From Sorex araneus (Eukaryota > Chordata > Mammalia > Eulipotyphla > Soricidae), in the NCBI RefSeq assembly GCF_027595985.1, contig NC_073306.1, positions 197,049,500 through 197,113,499 on the forward strand: a stretch of DNA of 64,000 nucleotides, written 5' to 3'. Position numbers and translations under genes: made by a program. Below, piece after piece: positions 54,044-64,000 of the stretch (its first letter is position 1; each line of letters starts with the position of its first letter). A model generated the notes under the pieces. It was not told the DNA's origin, did no database searches, and was given only the letters and a program-made list of their open reading frames with translations.

Positions 54044-57000
54044 TTACCACTGTTAAAGTCAACCAAAATTTAGCATGCAGGGATAGCATAAAAAATGTAA
54101 ATGTTTGAAGACTTGGTATTTGAAAAAGACATCAGATTAATTATGAATTGCCAAAAGGAAAAGCAAAACCAATACATGCCTATTTTAAAAAGATGAAATA
54201 ACCATGGACAAAAAAGAGCTAAAATTCTGAAATAAGAGTATCTGGGTGACCATGGGCATGGTACTTTACTTCTTTGAACTTTGGTTTTGTTATTTATAAA
54301 ATAAAGAATAATAGTAGCCTCTACTTTAGAATTCTCATGGAGAACCACCCAATAATAATAGTGGGAGACAAGCTTTTATTTTTAGGGTCACACTTGGTAG
54401 TACTCAAAGGCAATCCCTGGTTTGGTGCTGCCTGGTCACTCCTGGGAGTTCTGGGATTTAATCCTTTGAGCTACATCCCCTGCCCAGAAGTAAGTTCTAA
54501 GATGATGGAGGTTGTTTCGCCATACTCCTGATTCTGTGCTCGGGGATTACTCCTGGTAGTTCTCAGAAGATAATATGTAGTGCTGGGGAGAGACCAAATG
54601 TAAGGCATAGGACACCATTGCTATATTATTTTATAGTATTATTTTTTTTTCTTTTTGGGTCACACCGGTGATGCACAGGGGTTAATCCTGGCTCTGGCTC
54701 TGTACTCAGGAATTACTCCTGGCGGTGCTGGAGGATCATATGGGATGCTGGGACTCAACCCGGGTTGGCCTCCTGCAAGACAAATGCCCCACCGGCTGTG
54801 CTATTGCTCCAGCCCGAATTAAGTTTTTAAAGCACGCAGTGACAAAAATTTTCTAGGGAGAGCAGTACACACATTGATAATCAAAATATTTTATGATATT
54901 GATCATGGCACTGATGAATCAAAATGAACATCCATGAGGCAAGATGCCTTGGATGAGATTGACTAGAAAAATAGTAGCTCTGCTTGAAAATATTAATTTA
55001 TTCAATCTTAACAATAATCCTAGGAGATAAATACTCATCATCCAGTAGAAGAAACTGGAGCACAGAGGTCATGTAACTTTCTCAGGGAGCTCGGGCCCTG
55101 GATTGAAGCCATCTGATTTCAGAACTCACACTTGGCTTCAGTGCCCTATGGCCCCCACTGTAAAAGTGAAGTGCATGGAACATACTTAGGTTTTAAACTT
55201 TAGCAACTAACCATAATCCATCACAAATCTCACTTAAGTTTTGAATTTCAGGTAAACCACAAATACTTTTTAATTATAAGGGTATCAAATTAATAACATG
55301 AAGACAATAAATAAGTTATTATTGTTCATTTCACTTTGGCATATATAATGATTGGTGCTATTAATGATCGTATAAAAAAATCAGGACACTTTGTCGGGCC
55401 AAAAGATAATTTGTCTGAGTATTATAGAGGAGATTTTTGTTTTTGCAGAGTAAAAGTACTTTTCAACTCTAAAATAGGTGATTTAATAAAAATATACTTT
55501 AGCATTTCTGTTTTAGCTTGTCAAGATTAAAATCTAAAATTATGTAGACATGCAATAAAATCCATATTATCATATTGCAATTTTTTTCTAAGAGAAGACA
55601 TTTATACTGCTTTTAAAATTAATTACTTGGGGCTGGAGCGATAGCACAGCAGGTAAGGTGTTTGCCTTGCATGTGGCCTACCCGGGTTCAATTTCCAGCA
55701 TCCCATATGGTCCCCCAAGCACTGCGCCAGGAGTAATTCCTGAGTGCAGAGCCAGGAGTAACCCCTGTGCATCGCAGGGTGTGACCCAAAAAGCAAATAA
55801 TAATAAAATAATAATAATAATTGCTTTAATTTTTATCTAAAATTGATATTAATTTTTAAATTAATATCTTACCATAACAATTACATGTGGGATGAATATC
55901 CACATCTGAAAAATAACATAAAAATCAAAGTAAGTTCTTTCAAATATAGGGCCAAATTTTCAATAACACAAAAGGAAAAACAATATTTCAAAAAATTCTT
56001 GTGGGGAAACAAAAGTGACATGATTTTTCTTTCTTAAGAACAAACAAGTTTGGAGGCCAGAGTGATAGTACAACAGCTCTGCATTTGCCTTGCACGTGGC
56101 CACCCAGGTTCCATCCCTGCATCTCATATGGTCCCATGAGCACTGCCAGGAGTGATTTCTGAGCACGAAGCCATGAGTAAGCCCTGAGCACTGTTAGATG
56201 TAGCCCCCAAGCAAAACAAACAAAATTGGTAACTTTTTAAAGGCTGGACTTATATAGCAAGTAAAGCCTTGTCTCACAAGCCTTAACTGGTTTTATCACT
56301 GGCTCCACGTATAGTTCCCCAAGCCAGGCCTGGAATGTTCCCTGAGAACAGAGCCAGAAGTAAGCCCTGAGAATAACTTGGTGTGATCCAAAAAGCAAAC
56401 ACTCAAACAAAAAAATAACTATTTTACAGCTCTCTGCCTTTCTGGATGAAATTTGCCATGAGAAAGAAATTGTTGGAAAATACAAACTTTCAGACTGCTG
56501 CAACCAAAATGGAAAAGAAAGACATAGCTGTTTACTGGCACGCAAAAAGGCTGCTTCAGATTTTGTCTCACCTTTCCAACTTCCGGAGCCTGTCTCGAGT
56601 TGTAAGGCACATGAAGAAAATAGAGAGACGTTCATGAATCGGTAAGAATCCACCTAAAGGTAAACTAAAACTCAAGTTAGGAATCAATGGCCCGTTGATT
56701 TGAATATATAAGTAACTTATAGATGAACTCTAAAACAAGAGAATAGAAATATTTGGTGTTGGTTCTATCCGCTGAGTTCCCGGTAGAAAGAAATTAGGTG
56801 AACAATATTAAGTGTGTCTTTATTTCCCTCATAGTCTATACAGATTCTGTATAACAGGTCCTTGAACTGTCATTTTGTTTCATCTTGTTTTAAGTTTATG
56901 AGGAAAAAATGTTATTCTGGGCAAGATCCACTGTCTGTGGAGCTTGCCTGTTCTCCCCTTCTCTGTCTGGATTTCTAGCAAGTACAAGGTTTCCTGCCAC

Positions 57001-60000
57001 AACCCAAAGACTACCTTAGAGCCCATGGCTTGTCTCAGTGGTCTCTGATGGGGTGAGTGATGCTCCCAGGATGGAATGTTTGGGTCCTCTCTTGTGCCCT
57101 GAGCTGCTAAGATAGGCTCTACTCCACACTCGCCCCTAAAATGAAATAATCCAGTTTGCAATGGCGAGAATGAATACAAACGGCTATTCCATATAAGAAG
57201 TGTTGGAGATCTTCTGTTTTCGATAAGTGTTGGATAATTTTTGTGGCCAGAAGTAAGCTTAGGCTATTAATTTGTATCATTAGCCTATGGTTCTGTTAGT
57301 TTTGTTTTATGTCATTTGGCCTAAAGTCGTAGCTCCTAGGAATCTATTGATGAAGCTAGGTGAGAACTACATGCATAGACCGAACATTAACGCCTTCAGA
57401 GGTTCTTTGGTCTCTTGAGATACAACCCCCATTCCAAATCTTGCCCGTCAATTTTATTTTGCTCAAACATCTATCAGTATCACGTGACAGTCCTTCCGGG
57501 GCCTAGTATTTGGTATTCCATACTTACAAATTTACTAAAGAATAAAGAGAAACAACCATTGATGCAAGAATGCTTACGGTGCATAAAATATGCATAAGGT
57601 TGCATAAATACAACTCACATGCATTCAACGCAGGGTTCTTGAGAGCATGCATACTAGGTACATATGATCTGCTTTGATGGCTATATACAGCCTTTAATGT
57701 CTCCTCGTAATGTCTCCTTTGGCTGCTAGCACATTCCAAGGTGTGATTTGAATTCAAATTCTCCTTGGGGAAGATTTCTTCTTCCTTGAGTCTGTCCTTG
57801 GGCCATTTCTGCCAAGGTGAATAACTCCATTCTGTACTGGAAAGGGAAAAAAAAAGTCTATTTTTGTATTTAATTTTGTGGAGGTCTGTTTATGCTGACT
57901 CTTAAACATGTCTGAGTAGATTTACTGGAAAAGCTGTATTAAGTACCATAGTCAGGGTTTCTGTCTATTTTGTTTTTAGTACAGAAAATGGTATCACCTG
58001 TTAGATTTCAAGCTCAACTCCAAATCCTCACCTCAGGATTTTTAGTGAGGAACTATTGGAAACTTTCATGGGCAAAAGTGACTTTTTTGATTTTTAAAGA
58101 AAATCTGGAGTCCAGTACCAATCTATAGTAAGTTATTTTTCATGTGCTTATAAATTTTATGGTTCTGCTATATTTTATAGATTCATCTATGACATAGCAA
58201 GAAGACATCCCTTTCTGTATGCACCTACAATTCTTTCTTTGGCTGCTCGTTTCGACAAAATAATCCCAACTTGCTGCCAAGCTGAAAATGCAGTTGAATG
58301 TTTCCAAACGAAGGTAATATTTATATTTATGTGACTATTTTGAATCAACATGTTATTCTGATAGTGACTCATATAAACAAAACAAAGTTAAAAATGGAAA
58401 GGTGCTGATGTGTATAGCATCATTTTAAAAATAGAACATATTCTAGCAGTCTGATACTCTTTGAGCTGTAAAAAAAAATGATTTTTTTTCCTTTGTTGTT
58501 TTGTTTTGGTTGGGGTGCTAAGTGGAGATTGTCGATCTTCACCTATGAAACAAACCTGGTCCCAAATTTGTTGTATTTAATCCTGTCATTTTTTCATAGT
58601 TTGTTAGTCAACAATTATTATGAAAGTATAATTAGAGAGAGGCAAAGGTGATATTGTAAATCACAGTGAGAGCAGTAAGGATTAAAGAAGATGAGAAAGG
58701 AGATAGAGGAGGAGGGGAAGGAGAGAGAAAACAGGGAAGAACTATGGTATATGCTGATATTCATCATTTCTTCTAATTCTTAGAATAAGTCTGATATATA
58801 AATTTTATTGCTACTTAGCAAAGAGTAAAACGTAGGTAGAGAGAAGTATATAGGTTTTTAGATTTTCAAAATCAAAATGATAGCTATAATTCGTTACTTG
58901 CCACAAAAAGTTCTGCAACAAAATTCCTCCAGAATTCTGACCATTCCATGGAGCCAGAACTGTAGTATGGTGGGGAGGGCATTTGCCTTGTATGCAGCCA
59001 ACAGGGTTCTGTCCCCAACACCCCATCCGGTCCTCTGAGGCCAAAGCCAAAAGTAAGCCTTGAGCACAGCTGGGTATGGCCCCAAAACAAACAAAAAAAA
59101 AAAAGAAAGAAAGAAAAGAAAAAAAGTATAATCATTCCAAAAATGTCAGGAAAGATTCAATCTTATTCTTTTTTTACAATGAAGATACTTAAGAAATTAT
59201 CAGACCTCAATTTATCTTAAATTTATTAAAAGGGTTAAAAGTACGTAGTTATTTACTTAATCTCATATATGAAAGTTATATTATTTTTATTTCAAAGTAT
59301 TTTAACACCTTGTCTGCATAGATGCATGTAAACAGACCTAGAAAATGAATGAACAGGGCCAAAGAAGTAGCTCACAGGCTGAGCTCAAGCTTTGCATGTG
59401 ACAGGCCCAGGGTTAATCCCAGCACTTCATGTTCATCTGACTACTAAACTAGAGTAACTCCAAGACAAAACAAAACAAAAATAACAAATGGATAAATTCA
59501 CTTCTCCAACAATACATGGAATTTATAACTTTAATAAAAAGTAGTTTATTTAAATTAATTTTTAATTATACAATTTAAGCTATTAAAATTATTAGAACTA
59601 AAAATATATGCTGTCTTCTTGCTTTTCTTCTATGTCTAGGGAGCACCACTTACAAAAGAATTAAGAGAAAGTAACTTGTTGAATCAACACGTGTGTTCAG
59701 TATTGAGAAAATTTGGATCTCCAACCTTCCCAGCCATGTAAGTTTAAGGTTTATCCAGGGTGTGAAGTGCATAGCAATAATTTTTCAATTGGCATTCAGT
59801 TGTACTGAATGAAAATTTTTTAGTGAGCACTAATATGATTAGAATAATAAAATCTTAGGATTGGAAGGGAGAAAACAGATCAATCTGTTAGCATGTTTTC
59901 TTTCCTTTTACTTTCTTTTCTTTTTTCTTTATAACATTTGTTAAAGCCCAGATGAGATAACATGAAGAGACAACTTCCCAGGGCTATGAGATTGTGGCAC

Positions 60001-60022
60001 CACAGTAGAGAATGTGCCGTGC

Positions 60023-60065
<43 letters not shown>

Positions 60066-62538
60066 CATGGGTGTCCCCGAGTCTGATCCCTGGTACAACA
60101 AAAACTTCTGAGATTTGTATTATTTATCTGTTCTTTTAAGCATATTATTGTAAGTATGTATTTATTAGGGCTGGAGCAATAGCACAGCAGTAGGGCCTTG
60201 CATGCAGCCAACCTGGGTTCGATTCCTCTGCCCCTCTCAGAGAGCCCGGCAAGCTACTGAGAGTATCTCACCTGCACAGCAGAGCCTGGCAAGCTACCTG
60301 TAGCGTATTCAATGTGCCAAAAACAGTAACAACAAGTCAGTCTCATGATGGAGATGTTACTGGTGCCCGCTCGAGAAAATCGATGAGCAATGGTATGACA
60401 GTGACAGTGACAGTGATGTATTAATTTTCTGACTTGATCTGAAGTTACATCATAATTAGACTGTGTTCTTCTACATTTCTACATAAAGTAAATTTAGTCC
60501 TAAAATAATCTAATTCGTTATTTTTGGCTTAATGAGAATGTTTTGTTTGTTTTTGGTTTAAGGGTCACACCCATTGGTGCTCAGGGTTTACTCTTAGCTT
60601 TGGGCTCAGGGATCACCCCTGGCAGTGCTCAGGAGACCATATGTGGTTCCAGAGACAAAAACCAGGTTGGTCTCATGTAAGGCAAGCACTTTGCCCGATG
60701 TACTATTGCTCCAACACTTCACCTAGATGTTTCTTGACCTGGTGGTGCTTGAGTGCTGTTTCTAGTGCAGTGCTGGGGCGCTTTTCCTGGAGTACCGAGA
60801 GGAGTAGGCAGTGCTAGGGATCAGACCGCAGCTCCTGCATGCAGCCTGAGCTCCTACTTCATCCGTCTCTACAGTCCAACCTAAACATTCTATAAGGGCC
60901 AGAGCCATTGTACAGTGTGTGGGGCTTTTGTCTTACACAACACTGATCCGGGTTCTATCCCTAGCATCCCATATGGCTCCATGAGCATCACCAGGAGTGA
61001 GTACAGACCAGGAATAACCCTTGGGCATCACCAGATGTGACTCCAAAAGCAATAAACAAACAAAATAAACATTCCTTAAAATTAAATATGCAGAAGGAAC
61101 AAGAAATTAAAAAAATTTTTTGTTCCACTATAAGTCTTGTCATAACAGTATGTCTAAATGCCTGAATGCTTAGTCTACTTCACTTTTTGTCACTTATCAT
61201 TGATTTGCATATATGCACTCCATGTATTTTCAAAAATATTTTTTCTCCGCTGTACAAAAATGCCTAGCCATGTATTAATTATTTATCTTTCTTTTTTTTT
61301 TGCTTTTGGGTCACACCTGGTGATGCACAGGGACTACTCCTGGCTTTGCACTCAGGAATTACCCCTGGCGATGCTCAGGGGACCATGTGGGATGCTGGGA
61401 ATTGAACCCGGGTCGGCCGCGTGCAAGGCAAACGCCCTACCTGCTGTGCTATTGCTCCAACCCCTCTTTCTTTCTTTAAAAAAATTTTTTTTAATGAAAC
61501 ACCATGATATAGAATTACAGACATACACACTTTTGTGATTACATTTCAGTCATACAATGGTCGAATACCTATGCCTCCACCAGTGCCCATTCTCCACCAT
61601 CAATGTTCCCAGTATCCCTCCCATTAGTTATTTATCTTTAAAATTTTATTCGACCTTACTTACTAATGATCCCAGATGCTCATTAGGGATAAACAGTAAA
61701 AAGATTTAATAAAATTCATAGAAAAACAACTTTTGGAAAAGATAAATCACTTTCAAGTTCTTTGTGGGTAAAGTCACAATTTACAGTGCCAAAGTTTTGA
61801 AATTTTGGCTTCAAATCGACAAGACATATTTCTTTTCTTTTTATTTTTTTGAACAAGAAAAGATTTTGCTAATTACTCTTTAGAACTGCAAATATACTAA
61901 TGTGCTATTAATGCTTTAATTTTGATCAATCAGTATTAATTTTCAATTCCCTTTCTTCCCTCCATAGAATTGCTGCTAAATTGAGTCAAAAGTTTCCCAA
62001 AGCTAATTTTTCTGAAATTGAAAAACTGGTCCTGGATGTGGCTCATGTCCATGAAGAATGCTGCAGAGGAAATGTGCTGGAGTGTCTACAGGATGGGGTG
62101 AATCACTTCCTAAGAATTGAATTTTTATTACTTTTCTTTCCTTTTCTCTTATTCGGTTAGTCCTTAGTATAGTCTTTAGCAGACCGAGTGAAGTACAGAC
62201 TTCTTATTAGCAAAACTTAACCCACTTCTTATCGAGCCTTTCTTATACTTAGGAGGTGTTTTTACTCATTCTTACCCTCAGGGAGGTAGTAATGTCTCAG
62301 TGGGCTTCTTTGGAGGCTCTCTGGAGGAAGAGTTTTGAATTTTAATGTTCTTATTTTTCTATCCACTCATTTTTTCCTAATCTGAAAATATGTATTACTT
62401 TTTATGTACTAGGCACCGTAAGGGACACATGAAGTTACTGCAGGCTTACCCTGGAGTATTTATGGTCTGATAGAAGGGATGGCCTTGTTGAATAGATGAA
62501 CACTCTTTACCTTTCTGGGTTTCTTTGTGTGTGATGTG

Positions 62539-62580
<42 letters not shown>

Positions 62581-64000
62581 TGTCATACCTGGCAGTACCC
62601 AGCGCTTACTCCTGGCTCTGCACTCAGGGATCTCTCCTGGTGGTACTCAGGGGACGATATGGGGTGCGGGCCATTGAACCCAGGTTGTCTTCATGCAAGG
62701 CAAGGCAAGCACACTACCCACTGTACTATCACTATGCCTCTTTTTTCCTATTTTTTTATGCCAGCATAGTGCCCGATACTCAGAGAGCATTTGATTATAT
62801 AATCATGTATCTATTATATGATTGCAGCAAAATATAGCAGAAGTGGGCCAGAGAGATAGTACAGAAGATAAGGTGCTTGTGTTACATGTGGCCAAGTTCA
62901 GTTCCATCCCTAGCACAGTATAAAGTACCTCAGAAAGAGCTACTAGTGATCCCAGAGCACAGAGCCAGGAGTAGGCTTTGGGCAGTCAGGTGTGGCCTCC
63001 ATACCAAAACATACACACATAATATATATAAATATGCATGTATATATATATAAAGAAACTTTTTATTACAAGAAAAAAAGCATGCTTGCTATGTCACAGT
63101 GAATTATGAATAAAGCTCTGTAGGTGAATTATATTCCAACCAAAACCTCCTTAACAGAATTTTCAAGCACGTCCCAGTCAGTTATGATTTAAACATTATG
63201 ACCCTGGTTTATTTCAGGTCAACTGTAGGCTCTTTGGCCTTGTAAAAGATGTCTGTCCCTCAAATGACTCCCTCTCTGGTCACCTCTGTTATAATTCCTC
63301 TCGAAGAAGTTTCAAGTCATTGCTTTTGGGTATTCAAAAAACTTGACGATCAGGACTAGGTTTACTGAGGCTAAGATGCAAATGAAGTGTTCAATTCCTC
63401 TCCAATCCACTGAGTTTGAGACAGTTCTGGAACTCGGCAGATTGCAGGCAAGATTTGGGACACGCAAGGGTCACGGTCCTGAATGAGACCAAGGTCTGAG
63501 AAATTGGGAGGGTAAATTGAGAGGAAGTCACCCAAAGATAATTTTTTCTGCATTTATTTTTACTTCTATAAGTACTTGCACATTAGGGACACTATTTTGC
63601 TTTTCTTTAAGGTCAGTTCTCTTGGTCTTTACATTTCAATTTTACTAGTTTATACTTTTTCATATAAATCAAAAAATTAGTTTTTCCATTTTTAGGACTC
63701 AAAGTGGAAAATTTCAGCATGGCATGTGAGTTCGTTTTTGAAGACTAAACAATGGTTCTAACTGTCCCCACTGAGAATTCATAGGATGTTCAGTCCTCTG
63801 GGCTTTTGCCCCTGGTCTCTAGGTATGCGTTCATCTCAGCACTTAGAGACTGCCATCTTCAGGTCACAGTCGCTCACTGCAGATGTTCTCAAAGATGGAA
63901 CCTTATGTTATAGTAGCAGCTATAATAAAATTCCATATCCACATACCTGTGTATAACTGTAAATATCATCTGATTTGAGGAATAAATTTTCTAATTAAAA
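51665..64000 (+). CDS. AFP: Alpha-fetoprotein gene, 5' part (exons 1-7)
   Basis: Fetal plasma carrier protein of liver and yolk sac, paralogue of albumin. Coding exons in the window: 51708-51792, 52622-52673, 53858-53990, 56430-56641, 58181-58313, 59640-59737 and 61968-62097, in total 843 nt or 281 codons without a stop. All complete introns are GT-AG. The signal peptide closely resembles human AFP, and the mature chain would start [12 protein letters not shown]. Exons 3-7 have the same lengths as ALB exons 3-7 (133, 212, 133, 98, 130), the mark of tandem duplication. Fourteen cysteines occur in the family spacing. There is no equivalent of albumin Cys34. An N-F-S sequon in exon 7 matches the conserved N-glycosylation site. 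Exon 8 and later were not found after 62098, so intron 7 exceeds 1.9 kb and the gene leaves the window. Confidence 0.97.
51708..51792 (+). CDS. AFP: AFP exon 1: signal peptide
   Basis: Encodes [18 protein letters not shown], then [10 protein letters not shown] plus the first base of an Ala codon. It starts with Met-Lys-Trp like ALB, but IFLIFLL and FTES identify AFP rather than albumin or afamin. Donor AATAG|GTAAGG. Confidence 0.97.
52062..52198 (-). mobile_element. Type A SINE, diverged, AFP intron 1
   Basis: TTTGGGACATATGGTGGTAC, ACCAGGGATCAAACCTGGG and a head ending ATCTCTCTGGTCC on the minus strand. Confidence 0.55.
52622..52673 (+). CDS. AFP: AFP exon 2
   Basis: 52 bp. Encodes [17 protein letters not shown] plus part of a Leu codon; frame is continuous with exons 1 and 3. 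The acceptor is TTTCAG and the donor GACCT|GTAAGT. Confidence 0.96.
52931..52986. repeat. Overlapping AT-rich hairpins, AFP intron 2
   Basis: ATGGTAATTA (52964-52973) pairs perfectly with TAATTACCAT (52977-52986) around a 3-nt loop. TTACCATAA (52932-52940) pairs with TTATGGTAA (52953-52961). Confidence 0.85.
53372..53546 (-). mobile_element. Type A SINE with TSD, AFP intron 2
   Basis: Near-consensus minus-strand copy from the T-run and GCTTTTTGGGTCACACCTGG to ATCGCTCCAACCTC. Target-site duplication AGA(C/T)GAAGCACTTT at 53358-53371 and 53547-53560, one mismatch. Confidence 0.95.
53858..53990 (+). CDS. AFP: AFP exon 3
   Basis: 133 bp. Encodes [20 protein letters not shown] onward to PVGCLDDQ. 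The position of ALB Cys34 is not a Cys here, as in other AFPs. The donor is followed within 10 nt by an (AAT)n microsatellite. Confidence 0.97.
53999..54041. repeat. (AAT)n microsatellite, AFP intron 3
   Basis: About 14 AAT units starting 8 nt after the exon 3 donor. Confidence 0.98.
54373..54640 (-). mobile_element. Two decayed type A SINE fragments, AFP intron 3
   Basis: 54373-54486 (TTTTTAGGGTCACACTTGG to CTACATCCCCTGCCC) and 54511-54640 (GATTCTGTGCTCGGGGATTAC to CACCATTGCTATATT) each give a partial minus-strand outline. Confidence 0.4.
54643..54815 (-). mobile_element. Type A SINE, AFP intron 3
   Basis: CTTTTTGGGTCACACCGGTG, GGATCATATGGGATGCTGGG and a head ending CTATTGCTCCAGCCC; near-consensus. 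Confidence 0.92.
55629..55800 (+). mobile_element. Type A SINE, AFP intron 3
   Basis: Head GGGGCTGGAGCGATAGCACA, box B GGTTCAATTTC, body CATCCCATATGGTCCCCCAAG, end TGTGACCCAAAAAGC, followed by AAT-type repeats in place of a plain A-tail. Confidence 0.95.
56052..56222 (+). mobile_element. Type A SINE, AFP intron 3
   Basis: Head GGCCAGAGTGATAGTACAAC, CATCTCATATGGTCCCATG, and GTAAGCCCTGAGCACTG, then A-rich end. Confidence 0.78.
56240..56410 (+). mobile_element. Type A SINE abutting the AFP exon 4 acceptor
   Basis: Diverged head (GGCTGGACTTATATAGCAAG), then GAGAACAGAGCCAGAAG and GTGTGATCCAAAAAGC with an A-rich tail that runs to within 20 nt of exon 4. Confidence 0.65.
56430..56641 (+). CDS. AFP: AFP exon 4
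   Basis: 212 bp, same as ALB exon 4. Encodes [20 protein letters not shown] onward to ENRETFMN plus CG of an Arg codon. Contains five Cys, including the Cys-Cys pair. The acceptor CTATTTTACAG has only a short pyrimidine stretch because the A-rich tail of a SINE ends about 20 nt upstream. Confidence 0.95.
56642..58180. other. AFP intron 4, no repeat recognised
   Basis: Unlike most introns here it shows no recognisable SINE over about 1.5 kb. No exon-like frame with family resemblance. Confidence 0.5.
58181..58313 (+). CDS. AFP: AFP exon 5
   Basis: 133 bp. Encodes [20 protein letters not shown] onward, ending ECFQTK. The ARRHP-xx-YAP family motif and the Cys-Cys pair are intact. Acceptor ATTTTATAG, donor ACGAAG|GTAATA. 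Confidence 0.97.
58944..59112 (+). mobile_element. Type A SINE, AFP intron 5
   Basis: GGGCATTTGCCTTGTATGC, CACCCCATCCGGTCCTCTGAG, GCACAGCTGGGTATGGCCCC and an A-rich tail. Confidence 0.68.
59352..59470 (+). mobile_element. Short tRNA-like SINE remnant, AFP intron 5
   Basis: AGGGCCAAAGAAGTAGCTCAC, CAGGGTTAATCCCAGCACTTC and a short A-rich end. It could be type A or ID-like. Confidence 0.38.
59640..59737 (+). CDS. AFP: AFP exon 6
   Basis: 98 bp. Encodes [20 protein letters not shown] onward, ending FPA plus AT of an Ile codon. One Cys, equivalent to ALB Cys200. Donor GCCAT|GTAAGT. Confidence 0.96.
60026..60061. repeat. (TG)n microsatellite, AFP intron 6
   Basis: About 18 TG units. Confidence 0.98.
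60168..60416 (+). mobile_element. Type B SINE, AFP intron 6
   Basis: Head GGGCTGGAGCAATAGCACAG, box B GGTTCGATTCC, both GAGCC(C/T)GGCAAGCTAC blocks, and end GACAGTGACAGTGACAGTG. Short ATGTATT-like direct repeats flank it. Confidence 0.94.
60547..60716 (-). mobile_element. Type A SINE, AFP intron 6
   Basis: AAGGGTCACACCCATTGGTG, CAGTGCTCAGGAGACCATATG and a head ending ACTATTGCTCCAACA. Confidence 0.72.
60737..60880 (-). mobile_element. Decayed type A SINE, AFP intron 6
   Basis: GGTGGTGCTTGAGTGCTG, GCTAGGGATCAGACCGCAGC and CCGTCTCTACAGTCC suggest a strongly altered minus-strand copy. Confidence 0.38.
60896..61072 (+). mobile_element. Type A SINE, AFP intron 6
   Basis: GGGCCAGAGCCATTGTACAG, box B GGTTCTATCCC, CATCCCATATGGCTCCATGAG and a CAAAAGCAATAAAC tail. 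Confidence 0.72.
61291..61464 (-). mobile_element. Type A SINE, young, AFP intron 6
   Basis: T-run, GCTTTTGGGTCACACCTGG, box B complement GGGAATTGAACCCGGG and a head ending TATTGCTCCAACCCC. Confidence 0.95.
61480..61622 (-). repeat. Dispersed 3'-end module, AFP intron 6
   Basis: Minus-strand reading gives GGGAGGGATACTGGGAACATT, TGGGCACTGGTGGAGGCATAG and CATTGTATGACTGAAATG, then an A-rich end. Counterpart of 13335-13490. Confidence 0.55.
61968..62097 (+). CDS. AFP: AFP exon 7, with conserved N-glycosylation sequon
   Basis: 130 bp. Encodes [20 protein letters not shown] onward, ending ECLQDG. N-F-S matches the single conserved N-glycan site of AFP. Contains the Cys-Cys pair. The donor GATGGG|GTGAAT is the last AFP junction in the window. 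Confidence 0.97.
62545..62740 (-). mobile_element. Type A SINE with (TG)n at its tail, AFP intron 7
   Basis: A (TG)n run at 62545-62579 sits where the T-rich tail would be. Then TGTCATACCTGGCAGTACC, CAGGGGACGATATGGGGTG and an altered head ending ACTATCACTATGCC. Confidence 0.72.
62846..63010 (+). mobile_element. Type A SINE, AFP intron 7
   Basis: GGGCCAGAGAGATAGTACAG, GTGCTTGTGTTACATGTGG and CAGAGCCAGGAGTAGGC, followed by TA-rich sequence. Confidence 0.66.
63011..64000. other. AFP: AFP intron 7, remainder
   Basis: No AFP exon 8 sequence (expected to begin near Glu-Lys and to contain a Cys-Cys pair) was found. No gene or repeat was recognised to the window end. Confidence 0.55.

Noticed and set aside
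56237-56653. 138-codon minus-strand frame over AFP exon 4
   Set aside because: Shadow of AFP exon 4 and a SINE on the opposite strand.
62098-64000. AFP exon 8
   Set aside because: No segment with a suitable acceptor, Cys-Cys pair and AFP-like frame was found; exon 8 presumably lies beyond the window.

Overview
The window is mammalian nuclear DNA. On the + strand it carries the complete serum albumin gene (ALB) followed by the first seven exons of the alpha-fetoprotein gene (AFP). These are tandem, paralogous, liver-expressed members of the albumin family, in the same order and orientation as in other mammals. The rest is intron and intergenic DNA, densely filled with tRNA-derived SINEs. Their sequence matches what I know of shrew (Soricidae, Sorex-type) SINEs, so a shrew is the likely source. 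That species call rests on repeat recognition, not on a search.

Layout. 1-18179: upstream intergenic DNA with no supportable gene, holding SINEs, a ~430 bp pyrimidine microsatellite and a longer unclassified repeat. 18180-37106: ALB, with a conserved HNF1/CCAAT/TATA promoter, 14 coding exons, one 3'UTR exon and a poly(A) signal; all introns are GT-AG and the reading frame is open for 608 codons. 37107-51505: ALB-AFP intergenic DNA with SINEs, LTR-like segments, a ~58 bp inverted repeat and a GC-rich repeat-like block. 51506-64000: AFP promoter and exons 1-7 (281 codons); exons 8 onward lie beyond the window.

ALB exons 2-13 have the lengths I recall for human ALB, so mature residue numbering can be transferred directly. 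ALB keeps all 35 cysteines, the Asp-Ala-His copper site, free Cys34, Trp214 and the FcRn histidines. It has lost two of the four residues linked to the main zinc site (His67 is Pro, Asn99 is Ala), and two heme-pocket residues differ (His146 is Tyr, Lys190 is Met).

The most notable structural observation is a SINE inserted 11 nt into ALB intron 9. Its 15 bp target-site duplication copied the exon 9 splice donor. Two SINE families share one tRNA-like head but have unrelated bodies. One of them has no poly(A) tail and ends in GACAGT-type repeats. I found no CRISPR array, operon, novel gene cluster or other undescribed protein system, and none is expected in this type of DNA.
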